Below are positions 1-11,900 of a stretch of DNA of 64,000 bases, piece by piece. Origin of the DNA: Antedon mediterranea (Eukaryota > Echinodermata > Crinoidea > Comatulida > Antedonidae); contig NC_092678.1 in the NCBI RefSeq assembly GCF_964355755.1, forward strand, positions 16,216,922 to 16,280,921. The letters are read 5' to 3'. The notes under the pieces were generated by a model, which did not search any database, had not been told where the DNA came from, and saw only the letters and a program-made list of their open reading frames with translations. The stretch's first letter is position 1; each line of letters starts with the position of its first letter. A program made the translations under genes and the position numbers.

Positions 1-3000
1 GTGGTTCCATCTCGTATCCAGTCTCCACACATATATTGCAATATGATTTCACAGTGATTATTCTGATCTCCACATGAATGCTGGTTAGTCCTGAAAAACA
101 AAGTTAAAATTGAGGTGTGTAGAAAATGATCTTTTATTTTTAATTTATTAATAGTTATAAAACATAGTACTGCAGTAAGTGTAGGGCTGAGGAGATTGTA
201 TACAAATCTACCTTTTTACTACAGTATGTTTATACTGTATCAAACCATTAGGCGTACTGTATTATAGCCCACTATCAAACTAGTTTGACAAAAAAAGAGT
301 GATGTACCCAAACATGGTAGTTACATGGCCAAATATGGTAGTGGTATGACATCATCATGTCCATATATGGAAGTATCTCATACTGTAAAGTTTGATAGTG
401 TAGACAGAGCTTTAAGATAAAAACATTATTTATTTGGATAATAATTAATTTAAATCTTATCAGGAAATCTTGGTCAAAATTGTTTTTAATATTAAGCTCA
501 TTTTTTACTCTAAAGAGAAAGAACAATTTAAAAAATAAATTATAAATCTAATAATAATGTTACTATTATTTAAAAGTAACATTTTACAAAAAAAAACTTA
601 CCATTCAATTTGTAAATTAGAACCTGAGTAATAGTATAAGCTGCCTACATTGTAACCCCCTCTATTGTTGTTCTGGGAGTCAAATAACCTGAATGAAAAA
701 TAATGTAATTGGTAAATTTGTATACTCAATTACAGTTTATGGCATTGAGGTCTGGGGTACTTACTTTACAGAAAAAATATCCTCAAAAAAAAACTCTTTA
801 ATTTTAAACTGAAACTTTATCTACTAGAAAAACATGATTTACTATATTCAAACTTATTTCATTTTAATATCTTTAAAATCAATTATGTTAATAAGTAATG
901 TATTTTACTTTGAAGGCCTAAACTTGAGTAGCAAAAGCCGATTTATTTTGGTCTTTTTTGTCACATTTATTAATGAAGTTTTATTGTGTATCTTATGTTA
1001 TGATAAATTAAAGTATTTACACATCCGATATTTTCCAGTTTTTAATTCAGATTCTGAAAGTTCAACATTCAAGGTTTTCAGCTTGGTTCTCTAAAAATAT
1101 GCAATATTGAATATCGAAACGTGGCAGGCTATAGGCGCTTGATCTTTGACAAGATCGCCTAAAATTTATAATTTAAAACTACGATACTTCGTATTGTATA
1201 TTCAGGAATAGCCGCTCCATAGTCTCTTTGCTTTTCTTCCTTATTATCTTATTCTTATTAACTCAAAATTATTAATACTAACAAACATTACTATTTATAT
1301 GCCTAGTGTGTTTCAATTTCATTTAACATCCACATACAGTACAACTCTTCTTAACAAAATTGTTTTAATCTTCTATCAACTAAAAGTCGTAGTTAGTCAT
1401 GTCTCGGGTCACATTCTATGGTCACCGTACAGATAGGCTACTACATCAGTACTTATGGATGACTAGTTGGTGACAAAAACGCTAGTTGGTGATACCCAGT
1501 ACCGTTTTGATTTTTACAATCTTTCGGGAAACCACCTCACGACGTATACATGATGGATGTTTACTAATTTATGGAATTTTTAAAGGACTGCAACACAACT
1601 TTAAAGACATATTTATAATATAAACCAAAAAAATGGTCAAAAAATTGGCATGCCTGCCAATTGTATTTTTTGTACTGTAAGTGAATAACTTTATTAAAAC
1701 TACAAAATAAAAGTCTGATTTTATTTATCTTCATTTACCTCCGCCAAGGAGGTATATGTAATCGGTAGTGTGTGTTTGTTACTTGGCCAAATTGAAAATT
1801 GGCCAAGTATGTTGATTGGTGCGTGTTTGTTTGTTTGTTTGTTTGTTTGTCATCACTCTAGCGCTCACAGTTTTGAATCGAATGACTCCAAATTACTACC
1901 ATACATGTCACCTGGTGCAAGGACGACACTGCCCAATTTTGGTTAAAATCCGGACCACGGTTCCAATTCTGGGCCACTTTTAAAAATTATTTTCAGACCT
2001 GCTAGTGTTAAAAGATAGGACAGAATTATCAAGAGCCGGTGAGCAGTCTTAAATTAACAAGTAAACTTAAATTGCATTTTCTCGGGAACTACTTGTCCAA
2101 AAAACTTCATTTTTGTACAAGAGGCAAGAGTTATAATTTGTGATTTGTAATTTTAAAACTGAATTAGATTTAATATAGCGGTTTTTTGATGCGAGTAGTT
2201 TACAAAACCTATTTCTTTTCAAATTCACCCGTGTGTTTTTCGCGTTGCTGTTCTATTGTTAGCCGACTGAAGCTATTGTTCGTTGAAAGGCTGGTTACAT
2301 AACCTGTACACCAAACTCGTATACACATGATTGTAGTGAAATTAGCCTAAATCACACAGCATAAGACACACACTTTTGGTGAAAATTGGGTCAATGTCAG
2401 GAGGCCAATTTTGATTTTGCCAAGTATCGCGCTATGCGCGAAGGCTAGTATGTTTGTTTGTTTGTTTGTTAGCAGGATTACTCAAAAAGTAAATACAATA
2501 TCTTTATCAAAATGAATATACAGATAGATATGTGGTCAAGGACCATTCCATTAAATTTTGGGACCATTGTCCCAATTCTGGACCACTTTTTAGTATACTT
2601 TTCAGACCTGCTACTGTAGTGTTAAAAGATATGACAGAATTTTTTAGTCTTTTTAAGTCTTAAAGTAACAAGTATAAAACTGAAATTGCATTTTCTCGAG
2701 AACTATTTAAGTCAAAAAAACTTCTTTTTTGTACAAGAGGCAAGAGTTATAATTTGTGATTTGTAATTTTGAAACATAATTTGATTTAATGTGCACGTTT
2801 TTTAAAGCGAGTAGTTTAAAAAACCTATTTATTTTCAAATTCACTCGTTTGATTTTCGCGTTGCTGTTCTATCAATGTCAGTCAACTGAAGCTATTGCTA
2901 ATTGAAAGGCTTGTTACATAACCATTACACCAAACTCGCATACACATGCTTGTAGTGATATTAGCCTAAATCACAAACAGCATTAAGACACACACAAATA

Positions 3001-5920
3001 TATATAATATATATATTTTTTTTTTTACTGGAGAAATCTTATGTAGGAGAATTTTACAGTAGGCGGAGGTATGCACTCTCGTAGTGGCTTTTAGTTTTTT
3101 ATGTTTTTGAGGGACAATACATGTTTGAAATGACTGAATGAAAGTTTCTGTGTGATCATTATTTACATAAAAAAAAATCTTGAATTTTTGTTTTGTTTAC
3201 ATTACTTCATCAAACATCTAAGAAGTTCATATGTTTACTGTTTACTGTACATACTTTTCACCCTTTTTTAAGAAGAAAAATCAAAGTTGGAAACCTGTAA
3301 ATTGACAAGGAATCCGAATGATCTGAGAAGTTCATCTTTTTCATTTTTACTTACCGGTTTCCGTTATTTCTCTCTCGCTTTGCTTCATCCAACCTGTTAT
3401 TGCTTCCCCTACAAAAAAAGTATTCATTCGCTTTTAAAACAAACAAAATGTATATAAAATTATAGAAAAACCATGACAATAACTTTTTTTAAATTTTTAA
3501 AAAGTCCCAATCTATTATTTTAAGTAAATCTTTTGAACTATTCTTAAGAATACAGTATAATTATGATAAATAAAAATTGTTGTTCTACAATTAAAACTTC
3601 AATAACATTTTTCAATTAAGAAGAAAAACAATTACTTTATATAAGACTGACCCAAACATTCCATTTAGTTCATGTTTACCAGAAAAACAAAGTTCCTCTG
3701 TATTTATCCTTATTAATACATTGTGTTATACAGTATGAAATAGATCACTCAAATCCGTCAAACTTGATAAATTTGTTTTAAAAACCTTAATCAATTAATT
3801 GTAGTATCAACAAGTAATTTAAAAAGTGAAAAAATATATCAAACTTTATTTGTTCTCATTATTATAATAATCAAACATATTACAGTAGTAAACACTTGGT
3901 TTAATTAATTAGGGTATTTTGTGTTTTTGTATTGTATTAAAAATAAATTACATTTTTAAATATAAATAATACTAAATAGGCCAAATAGTAAATACAAATA
4001 ATTAAAGCCATACTAGGCTTGCACTGGCCGATCGCCAAGTCGCCATGGGCGAAAACATTTCTGGACTGGCGAAAAATAAAACGGCTACTTTAGCCATTTT
4101 GGCGATGACATATGATAAAATAGATAATTAAATAATCATTTTGGCGAAAGCATAAAGTCCAACTAAAAGGTCCATTTGTCGATCTCCAAGCATTTATTTG
4201 TGATTACAGGTGATTACTTCAAGCTCCATTTTTCATCAACTTGTTTCGTTGTACCAGGCGTCTCTTTGTTATTTCAAAAAGATTCAGATAGCAGAGGTAG
4301 ACTGCATACTGTAGAGAGACAGACGTTACACGACACATGGATGATGAAGTCTACCCAAACTATCACATGTTGTGCGCTGCACAAACGATCGACTACGTAG
4401 CCGACGGTCGGCTAATTACCGGGATTGTCTATTTTTCGATAGGGGTGTACTTTTCAGATTAAAAAGAAACATTATAGTATCTTCGATGAATGACGTCTTA
4501 ATCTTATCGAAATCAAAAATGTATGCGTTATGCATTTAGAGTCTTCTAATTTAATGTAGTTTCATATTTTACCCTTAATAAACTTCCCTCGTGCGTCAGT
4601 GTAAACAAAACAACATGCGGGAAATGGTAGAGTCTAACGGGGATTTAGCTAAACACACACGTGCATCTGAGCGGGGCCGGCCGCCGGCTTCTGTGTTGTT
4701 GTGTAAATAAATAATAATCGGGATAAATTTCTCGGCTACCCAATTTCTCGCCCCGACAGAAACGCTTCGGCGCAGCCTTGAGGGATGGAAAGACGTGTAC
4801 TCTGTGCTTTGGCCTATATTATCTTACGTTTAACAACGATACGAGTGTTCGTTTGCTAGGAATTTTCCTCGGAATTTTCCTCAATATTTTTAGCATACGA
4901 TATACCGTTGCGTTGTTGTACATAATTTTGTAGGCCTAGGCCGGCGGTTCTGCACTTTAGCACCTCTTGAGCATACCCAATTTAAAAAACATTAACCCGC
5001 TGCGCGGCGGTGATTCTGAGTGATTCTAGGACACAATTTTCGCCTGGTACGCCATGGAAGCCGTCACACGCAAACATGACCAGCCAAGCGTAAAAAAACA
5101 AAAGTAACATAGCGTTCAGGGGATTTCAGAAAACTGTAAAATGTTTCTTATTAAATTGATAACTGTATGAATGCTGTATTGTATGATTAACAACAATTTG
5201 AACAATTGTTTTGATCATGTAAAAAAAATACAAAAAAAATATTTGTTTTAATCATACAGTGATTTAGGCATGGTTCTTTATCTCAATGCCTTACAAAAAT
5301 GTTCAGGGAACAGTGTATAAACCTGTCGACATAGATAAATTGACTAAAATGTTTTTACCACTATATTTCAACAATTTTAAATTTTGGCTATAAACAGATT
5401 CATTTGGCTAAATAAACAAATTTGACTTTAGCCATTTTGGCTATAGATAAACTGATTTGACTAAAAAAAAATATTTTGACTTTCGCCAAATGGCTAGGCT
5501 AAACAAAATGAAATGTTAGTGCTACCCCAGCCATACAATGTATTTGTTTACCATACAGTATATTATTGGTTTTCTACTTTAAGGAAATAAGTTTTTAAAA
5601 TAGAAAATAATTATTATTTGGCCTATCTATACACATTCGTCATGTTTGTATTTTGTAATAGACCTACGTACAACACATAGCAATCGTTGTAGTGTAGGCC
5701 TACCAATGTTAACAAGGGATTTGCCCTCCTCGGTTACACTTTACAGTGGCAAGGTATAACATTGGTCTTGTTGGCAGGCCTCACAATAAATGTTGAGAAA
5801 ATCTGTCAAATAGAAGTAATGTAATCGTAAATAACAAACTAACCTTGGATTTTGTAAGTACATATCTGCATTAGCTTTGTTAAAAACAGCAATTAACATC
5901 ATTACTGCCAGGCCTTTCAT
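1..5920 (-). CDS. DD3-3-like secreted protein, paralog A (partial, runs off left edge)
   Basis: Four minus-strand exons join in phase: 5844-5920 (start ATG), 3355-3408, 602-688 and 1-90 (continuing beyond the window). The product starts MKGLAVMMLIAVFNKANA, a clear signal peptide, followed by [18 protein letters not shown], then [16 protein letters not shown], then TNQHSCGDQNNHCEIILQ and YMCGDWIRDGT. This is the N-terminal signature of the DD3-3 family, named from a Dictyostelium developmental transcript, whose molecular function is unknown. The same blocks occur in the plus-strand gene starting at 8962, so this is a divergently transcribed paralog. Differences include Gln for His in the LxNPRG motif and no intron after the MC block. 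All donors are GT and all acceptors AG. The introns hold dispersed repeats. The protein is probably secreted. About 99 residues are visible; the rest lies to the left. Confidence 0.85.
253..412. mobile_element. MITE family A, degenerate copy
   Basis: It has the family-A end TTTGATAGTGTAGACAGAGC and the core TGACATCATCATGTCCATAT shared with the copy at 9839-9996. The left TIR is decayed. It lies downstream of exon 3 in the intron of DD3-3 paralog A. Confidence 0.7.
1627..3125. mobile_element. Decayed MITE family C copy split by a CCGCCAAGGAGG-type repeat
   Basis: Outer pieces at 1627-1735 and 3095-3125 match the copies at 36241-36556 and 43986-44330 (GAATAACTTTATTAAAACTA; GGGACAATACAT). Between them, 1736-3094 begins with CCTCCGCCAAGGAGGT and ends with GGCGGAGGTATGCACTCTC, carries (GTTT)n runs, and contains two diverged direct copies of about 540 bp (first from about 1900, second from about 2510). 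No coding capacity is seen. Confidence 0.65.
4010..5530. repeat. Possible decayed element with GGCGAAA / GGCTAAA repeats at both ends
   Basis: Both flanks contain TTTAGCCATTTTGGC and runs of GGCGAAA or GGCTAAA, suggesting a decayed non-autonomous element. It lies in intron 1 of DD3-3 paralog A. Boundaries are uncertain and no ORF is supported. Confidence 0.35.
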
Positions 5921-5954
5921 ATTGACGCTGTCGCTCTAACACCACCGCTACCTG

Positions 5955-5960
5955 TTTATA
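5955..5960 (-). promoter_or_regulatory. Candidate TATA box of DD3-3 paralog A
   Basis: TATAAA on the minus strand lies 35 bp upstream of the ATG at 5920, inside GGTATAAACAGG. The spacing would leave a very short 5' UTR, so it is only a candidate. Confidence 0.3.
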
Positions 5961-8548
5961 CCAGCGAACGATTGATCTTTTCCAACTTTGATGTCATCCG
6001 CTCTGAACCCCATAACTAATATTATCTGATAAAAAAAATAGTCCTATTCTGGAATAAAATATTTCTTAATTCTCTATTTACAGTATTCTAAACAGAGTTA
6101 ACATACAAAGAGGAATTTAAACCATATGACATTAGCTCTAAATAGGTAAAAATTAAAATTATAATTACATAAAATCGAGTTTGTTTTGTGCGTAATAATA
6201 CATAAAGTTATTAAGGGACCATCTTGCCCAATTACTTTCCAATTACTGTATTCTAAGACTGTCACTAAAATAGGCACCAATAACATTTAAATTAATTCTT
6301 GTCCTTTGATTGGATTGGGACACATGGCGTGCAGTGTAGTACGTACTATTTAACGATCATGTAATAATTTTTTTCATTATTTCGTTTACAAATAAATCTG
6401 CATGGAATCTACAAATGATGGAATAGAAGAAGCAACTCGACGCATGAGGCGATCTATCCTTCCACAAGATCAGAACAATGTCAATTGGGCAAGAATTTCA
6501 TTAGATGTTACATAAAATATAATGAATGTCTTTATATTCGAGAAAAGAATGTCATTTCACCACATGAAATTATTTGTACCAACGCACTCATAAACATCTT
6601 AATTAGACTGTGCAAATACTTTCAGAAACTTAAAAAAACCCTTTTCCCATATAGACTACATCATCTTTGGCCAAAAGCGCCTAAATCTAGGTAACATTTA
6701 AGGCAAGCCAAATAATTTTGCCTGTCAAAACTAAATCGGAACGATCAAAAAGCTTCCTTGTAAACGTTTGTCTTTTTCATAAGTGGTAAGCATAGTAGGG
6801 CCTATATCCTTGTCATTTTTTACCCTGACTTAAGTTTTTCTTCTGTTTTGATGTAATTTTACAGTATTTGAGTCGATTTTTTGGACGTATTTTGATGTGT
6901 TTATATAATTATAATAATATAGGCCTATTGTATAATTAAAAAAAATCAAAAGTTGCAATACAAGTATTTTATTATTATATTAATTATGAAGATCTATTTT
7001 TGTATTACTAAAAATAAACCATTTTTAATGAAATATAATTTGTACTCTTTTTTTTTTCTCTTCAATTAACCACTTTATTTTTATTTAGGTTAGAAAAGAA
7101 ATAATATTCCATATTCATATGTAAAAAAGAATAAACATCAAAATATTTATTTTTTATCGATTTAACGAACATTGTTCAATGAAAACATTGGCCTTGTGAC
7201 AAGCACAGAAAAAGTGAGTAATTCAGGGATCTCGTTCAACAATCTTGACAGGTATTGATTAGGTAAACCATTACGTCATTATAATACCCAAATATGGAAA
7301 CATGGCCAATGACTAAACCCACGTTGAATTGAATGACTCAATCTCAATTGTCAATAGACCGTACTGCGGCGAACGCTTTTATCTCAAATTTACCCAAACA
7401 GTAATTGCTTTTGGGCTTGACGGGCTTATTAGTTCAGTAGGGCCTACTTGATATCAAAATAATAAGGTAAGAGTTTACTGTTGTACGCCACTGTTGTATT
7501 GCTAGATATAATATAGGCAACTCTCACGGTTCTATATTTGCCAGCTAACCGTAGGCCACCGCTAACTCTAATGCACGCAAACTATCAACCTCTTCGTTGG
7601 GCAGAAAGTGCTCAGCACAGGTAAATTAGGCCTAGTAACTGTACATAGAACGGCAAGCGCGATATTCACTGGCGCGCCAAGCTGTCATGTATTCAGGTAA
7701 TAAATAGTTATATCTTTTTTTAAGAGACAATCTGAGTTTTAAATATAGATATCTGTACTTAGTTTTTACTAACTAGGAACTACTGGCTATAGGGCATAAG
7801 AACAACACTATTTGTCATGGTGAGCTACCAACGGAAAAATTACAAAATTAATTGTAATTTTTCAATGATATTACGCATTTTTGTTGATATGGGCATGGAG
7901 TAAAGACTCCATGATATGGGTGGTGTTTATTAACTTGAAAATGAATACTCGCATATATAAATGGTTTAATTAATTAATTTGAATGCATTTTCCTCTCAAA
8001 TTGTGATAAAAATGATCTTGCATATACTTCTGCTAAAGACAAACGTGATGACACACGTGTTTGTTCAAAGTACATGTTTCATTAAAAATCACTTAGAAAT
8101 GAGGGACTGTCCCTCACGATGCGAGACGGTTGGTAACTATGGACTACTTCGGAAATATTTGATAACTAAAGCAATTAAAAATTAAAGGTACAACATTTTT
8201 TTTTTAAATAAATCCATATAACTGCACACCACTCAGTTCCATAGTAGGGAAAAAAGGGGGATGAAATTGTACCAGAATAAAACAAAAACTTTTAAATGTT
8301 ATTATTTTTCTGTGTGCGTGTGTTGTTCACGACCTACTGTGTAAATAATGATACTAAAAGTCAAACTATCCATTTGATTGAACAAAATTTTTCAATTCAT
8401 ACAATATATTTCATACAATACTCAAGTTTCAGATCTTGACAAATTGTGAGAGCCCTACAGTATGACAAATTAAAGGACAACTTGACCGAGGACCACATTT
8501 TAACAACGTATTAAGGAATATGTACATATGATTTCAGAACCATCGCGA

Positions 8549-8790
8549 AATTAAGGATATCGCCGCACATGCTCGTCGTACAGCCATCGTCGTAAATTGG
8601 TGCATCGCAAAATTTATGTAATGAGTTTTCTAGCAAAGTCTGGCAAATCGCGAACATTTCTAGTAAACACACTGTAAATAAATCATAAGAAAATGTAAAT
8701 GTTGATTTTTTTTTATTGTTTCTGGACTCATTACAGCACTTAACTGCGATGACTGTACGGCGAGCGCGTTCGTCGATATCCTTAATCACG
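8549..8790. mobile_element. Short TIR element upstream of DD3-3 paralog B
   Basis: The left arm TTAAGGATATCGCCGCACAT and the right arm (ends CGTCGATATCCTTAATC) are inverted copies that also share GTACAGCCATCG / CGATGACTGTAC. It sits about 135 bp before the first identified exon of paralog B. Confidence 0.65.
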
Positions 8791-8961
8791 CGATTATTTA
8801 TTTTTTATTTTAATTATCAGGTTATTTTTGGCTGCGCATACACGGCCTAAAAAATGACATATTTATGATAAATTGTTATTTGCTTTTTTTTTATTTTATT
8901 GTTTTGTATCATTATTCATTTCAGAAATAATTTAGAAAGACAGACACGTACTAATAGAAAG

Positions 8962-11900
8962 ATGAAGTTTCTAATTTGTTTGTTTGTGTGTGTTTCGGTA
9001 ACCAACGGCGACCTGTATCTGCATAATCCTAGAGGTTCCAACAATCGACTTAATGAGCAGTCAGCCAATAGGAACAATGCAAACAGAATGTTTGACTCGC
9101 AGGTTAGTAAGTGGAAGGAAGGTTGGAGGTGGGGGGGGGGGGTTCACAATAGCCATGCGGGGCTAAATAGTGGGGAGGAGGATTGGCACAATGACATGGT
9201 GATAAATTGAGATCACGTCCTTGTTTCAGGAGTCTGTTTAAATTGGTTTATTTGAACGGTAAAGTACCAGGGCCAGCATGAGGCAGACGAGGCACTCGTC
9301 TGAAATTTTCAATTTTCACCACCCACCCCAATTCCCCAGCACAGATCAACATTTTATATTAATAATTATATTTAAAGCATCTTTGCCTCATCTGTTTTTA
9401 ACCTCTAGCTACGACCTTGAGTACCTACAGTATACAATTGAATTACCACAAAATTTCATAAATGAATGAAAATTATACATTTATTTCTGAAAATACATTG
9501 ATTGCAATTGTAAAAAATGAATAAATATGATATGATAATATACAGTAGTAGAGTAATTTAATGTATACTGTTTGTTCAGCTGTTTGGAGCTGATGCTTTT
9601 ATAATAAAATGATAATAATGTATTTATTTAAATCTATACATTGTTATTGTATTGTACATGTTTTCTTTTACTTATTTCACACACATACTGTAATGTGCAT
9701 GACTCTATAAAATGACTTTGAAATGTTTTTTTGAAAATCATAATTCTTTATTTATTCGTTTCAATTTCAGTTAACCCAATACCTTGTTAGAAATGTTATT
9801 CAAATATATCTACTGTATGCATATACTTTTATACACTAAAGCTCTGTCTACACTATCAATCTAGTTTGACAAAATAAATGTGATGTGCCCAAATATGGTA
9901 TTGGTAGACTATATAGTGATATGACATCATCATGATTGTCCATATATGGGCACACATTTGTTTGTCACATTAAGTTTGATAGTGTAGACAGAGCTTTAGT
10001 GTATAAAATTATATGCATATATAAAACCTCTATTTATGGGACACCGGAACAATATGCTGCAGGTGTCCTCAGAATAAAGGTTTTAAGACTATCTCTCCTA
10101 ATTCATTGGAAGTGTCCCCTTAATAGATTGTAGCTGGCGTCTCCCGATGGATGGTTTCTACTGATTCTACTGAAATTTATTATTTTTTTTTTTTTTAAAT
10201 GTACAGAATAACAATAGGGGAGGTTACAACTTTGGTGATTCATCAAATAATCCATCTAACAACGAAAACCAACAATATAGAATGGTAAGGCTAAATGTTC
10301 AATATTAATTTTAAAGCCTGTGTATCAGGGTCACAGGTCATGATGTGAGTGTTTCCTGGTGAGGGTGAAATGGCAATGCGCGCTGCATGCTATAGGTATA
10401 TTGTATTAAGCTACTGTAGAGTACCTTTTGCATCAGGGAGTTGCGAAAAAAAAAACATCTGACCAATTACTCAACTCCCTGATGCAAAAGCTACTCCACA
10501 GTAGTTTAATACAATTACAACCCTTTTGGTGCAGTGCCCGCTACTTACTTAGGCTCGAATCTAACCACTAGCCATCAGCGCAAGCTCGGTGGTCTAGAGG
10601 TATGAACGGCAGGCTAGTGATCTGGGGGTTGTGGGTTCAAGTCCCACCGGAGAATTACTTGCAAATTTGTTCTTCATACGTCATACTAAGTACATTTGAG
10701 GACGAAAAAATTCTCAAGTGTCCTCAAATGTACTTAGTATGAAGTAAAACTTATGTCAGAGTAGGGCAAAACATCTGACCATTGCTATATGTATTAAGTT
10801 TAAATAAAAGAAAGAATATGAGGAAGCACATGTACCTACCTTACTTTGAACGCACTCGGAATTTCAACCAATTGGCAAATAAATGAATAGGTTTCAGTGG
10901 TGTAACGAAGGGGAACCAAACCTTGAAATCCCCAGTGGTCTAATGGTACAGTAGGATGTCTGCATATTAAACAGAAGATTCTGTGTACAAATCACGGTTG
11001 AGGATACTTTTTCTCATTCTCACAGATTTCAACATTCATAAATAATTTTATTTAACCACTGAGAGGATAGACATTTCATGCCTGTAAATTATATTTAAGT
11101 TTTTTAATTTCAATATCAAGGGTTATTTGGTGTTCTGGAGCAGAAAAAAGGCACTTTGTTTAGTAATCAATTTGAAGGTTTTTCAAATCAATAATGTTTA
11201 TTTTCCAAATTCTTAAATGTCAGATATAATCTCAAGCAGATAAAAATAACAGGTTATATTTGAAATAATTCGACCTTAACAATTGGCAGAAAAAGGAAAG
11301 AAATAATAATACAATTGGTAATCACTTTAAAGGTCATGAATACTTTGTATTTTCTTTTAATTGTTTAAGAAAACAATGAAAGTGAACAATTTCTATATTT
11401 AGTTACATAGCAGAACTAATTCAATATTTTAAACTGTTGATGAAAACACAGTAGGCCCTATTATCAAATATCTTTATATAAATAAGCTCGTTGCAGTCTT
11501 TTAGTGTCAATTCAGAAAGCATTTCTGTCATTTTTGTGCAGTCGACCAGGAAATTTGAAGTTTGCATTGAAAAGAAACACAGTGACTGAACAAAACTTAT
11601 AGTTACAATACTAGAACTAATTAAATGTGCATTAAACTGTTTGTGAAAACCATGGAGTAATCCATGGTAAACACAGTATTATCAAATATCTTTATATAAA
11701 TAAACTTGTTGCGGTATTTTAGTGTCAAAATAGAAAGCATTTCTGTCATAACCCTTGTGCAGTTGATCAGAAAATTTTTAAAGTTCGTTCCAAAAGAAAC
11801 ACAGTGATATGGAACAAAACATAGTTACATAGCAGAACTAATTGAATACAATTTGTTGGTGAAAGCATAGTATTTATCAAAAATCTTAATATAAAAAAAA

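Larger units (their letters stand above)
5921..8924. other. Divergent intergenic region between the two DD3-3 paralogs
   Basis: The 3 kb between the two start codons holds no recognisable coding exon. It contains AT-rich sequence, a TIR element at 8549-8790 and possible promoters for both genes. A CAG|GTAATA donor near 7694-7697 could end a noncoding first exon of paralog B (inference). Any shared regulation would have to lie here. Confidence 0.5.

Noticed and set aside
10578-10662. Functional tRNA gene
   Set aside because: B-box and T arm are good, but the acceptor and anticodon stems pair poorly; similar fragments elsewhere point to SINE heads.
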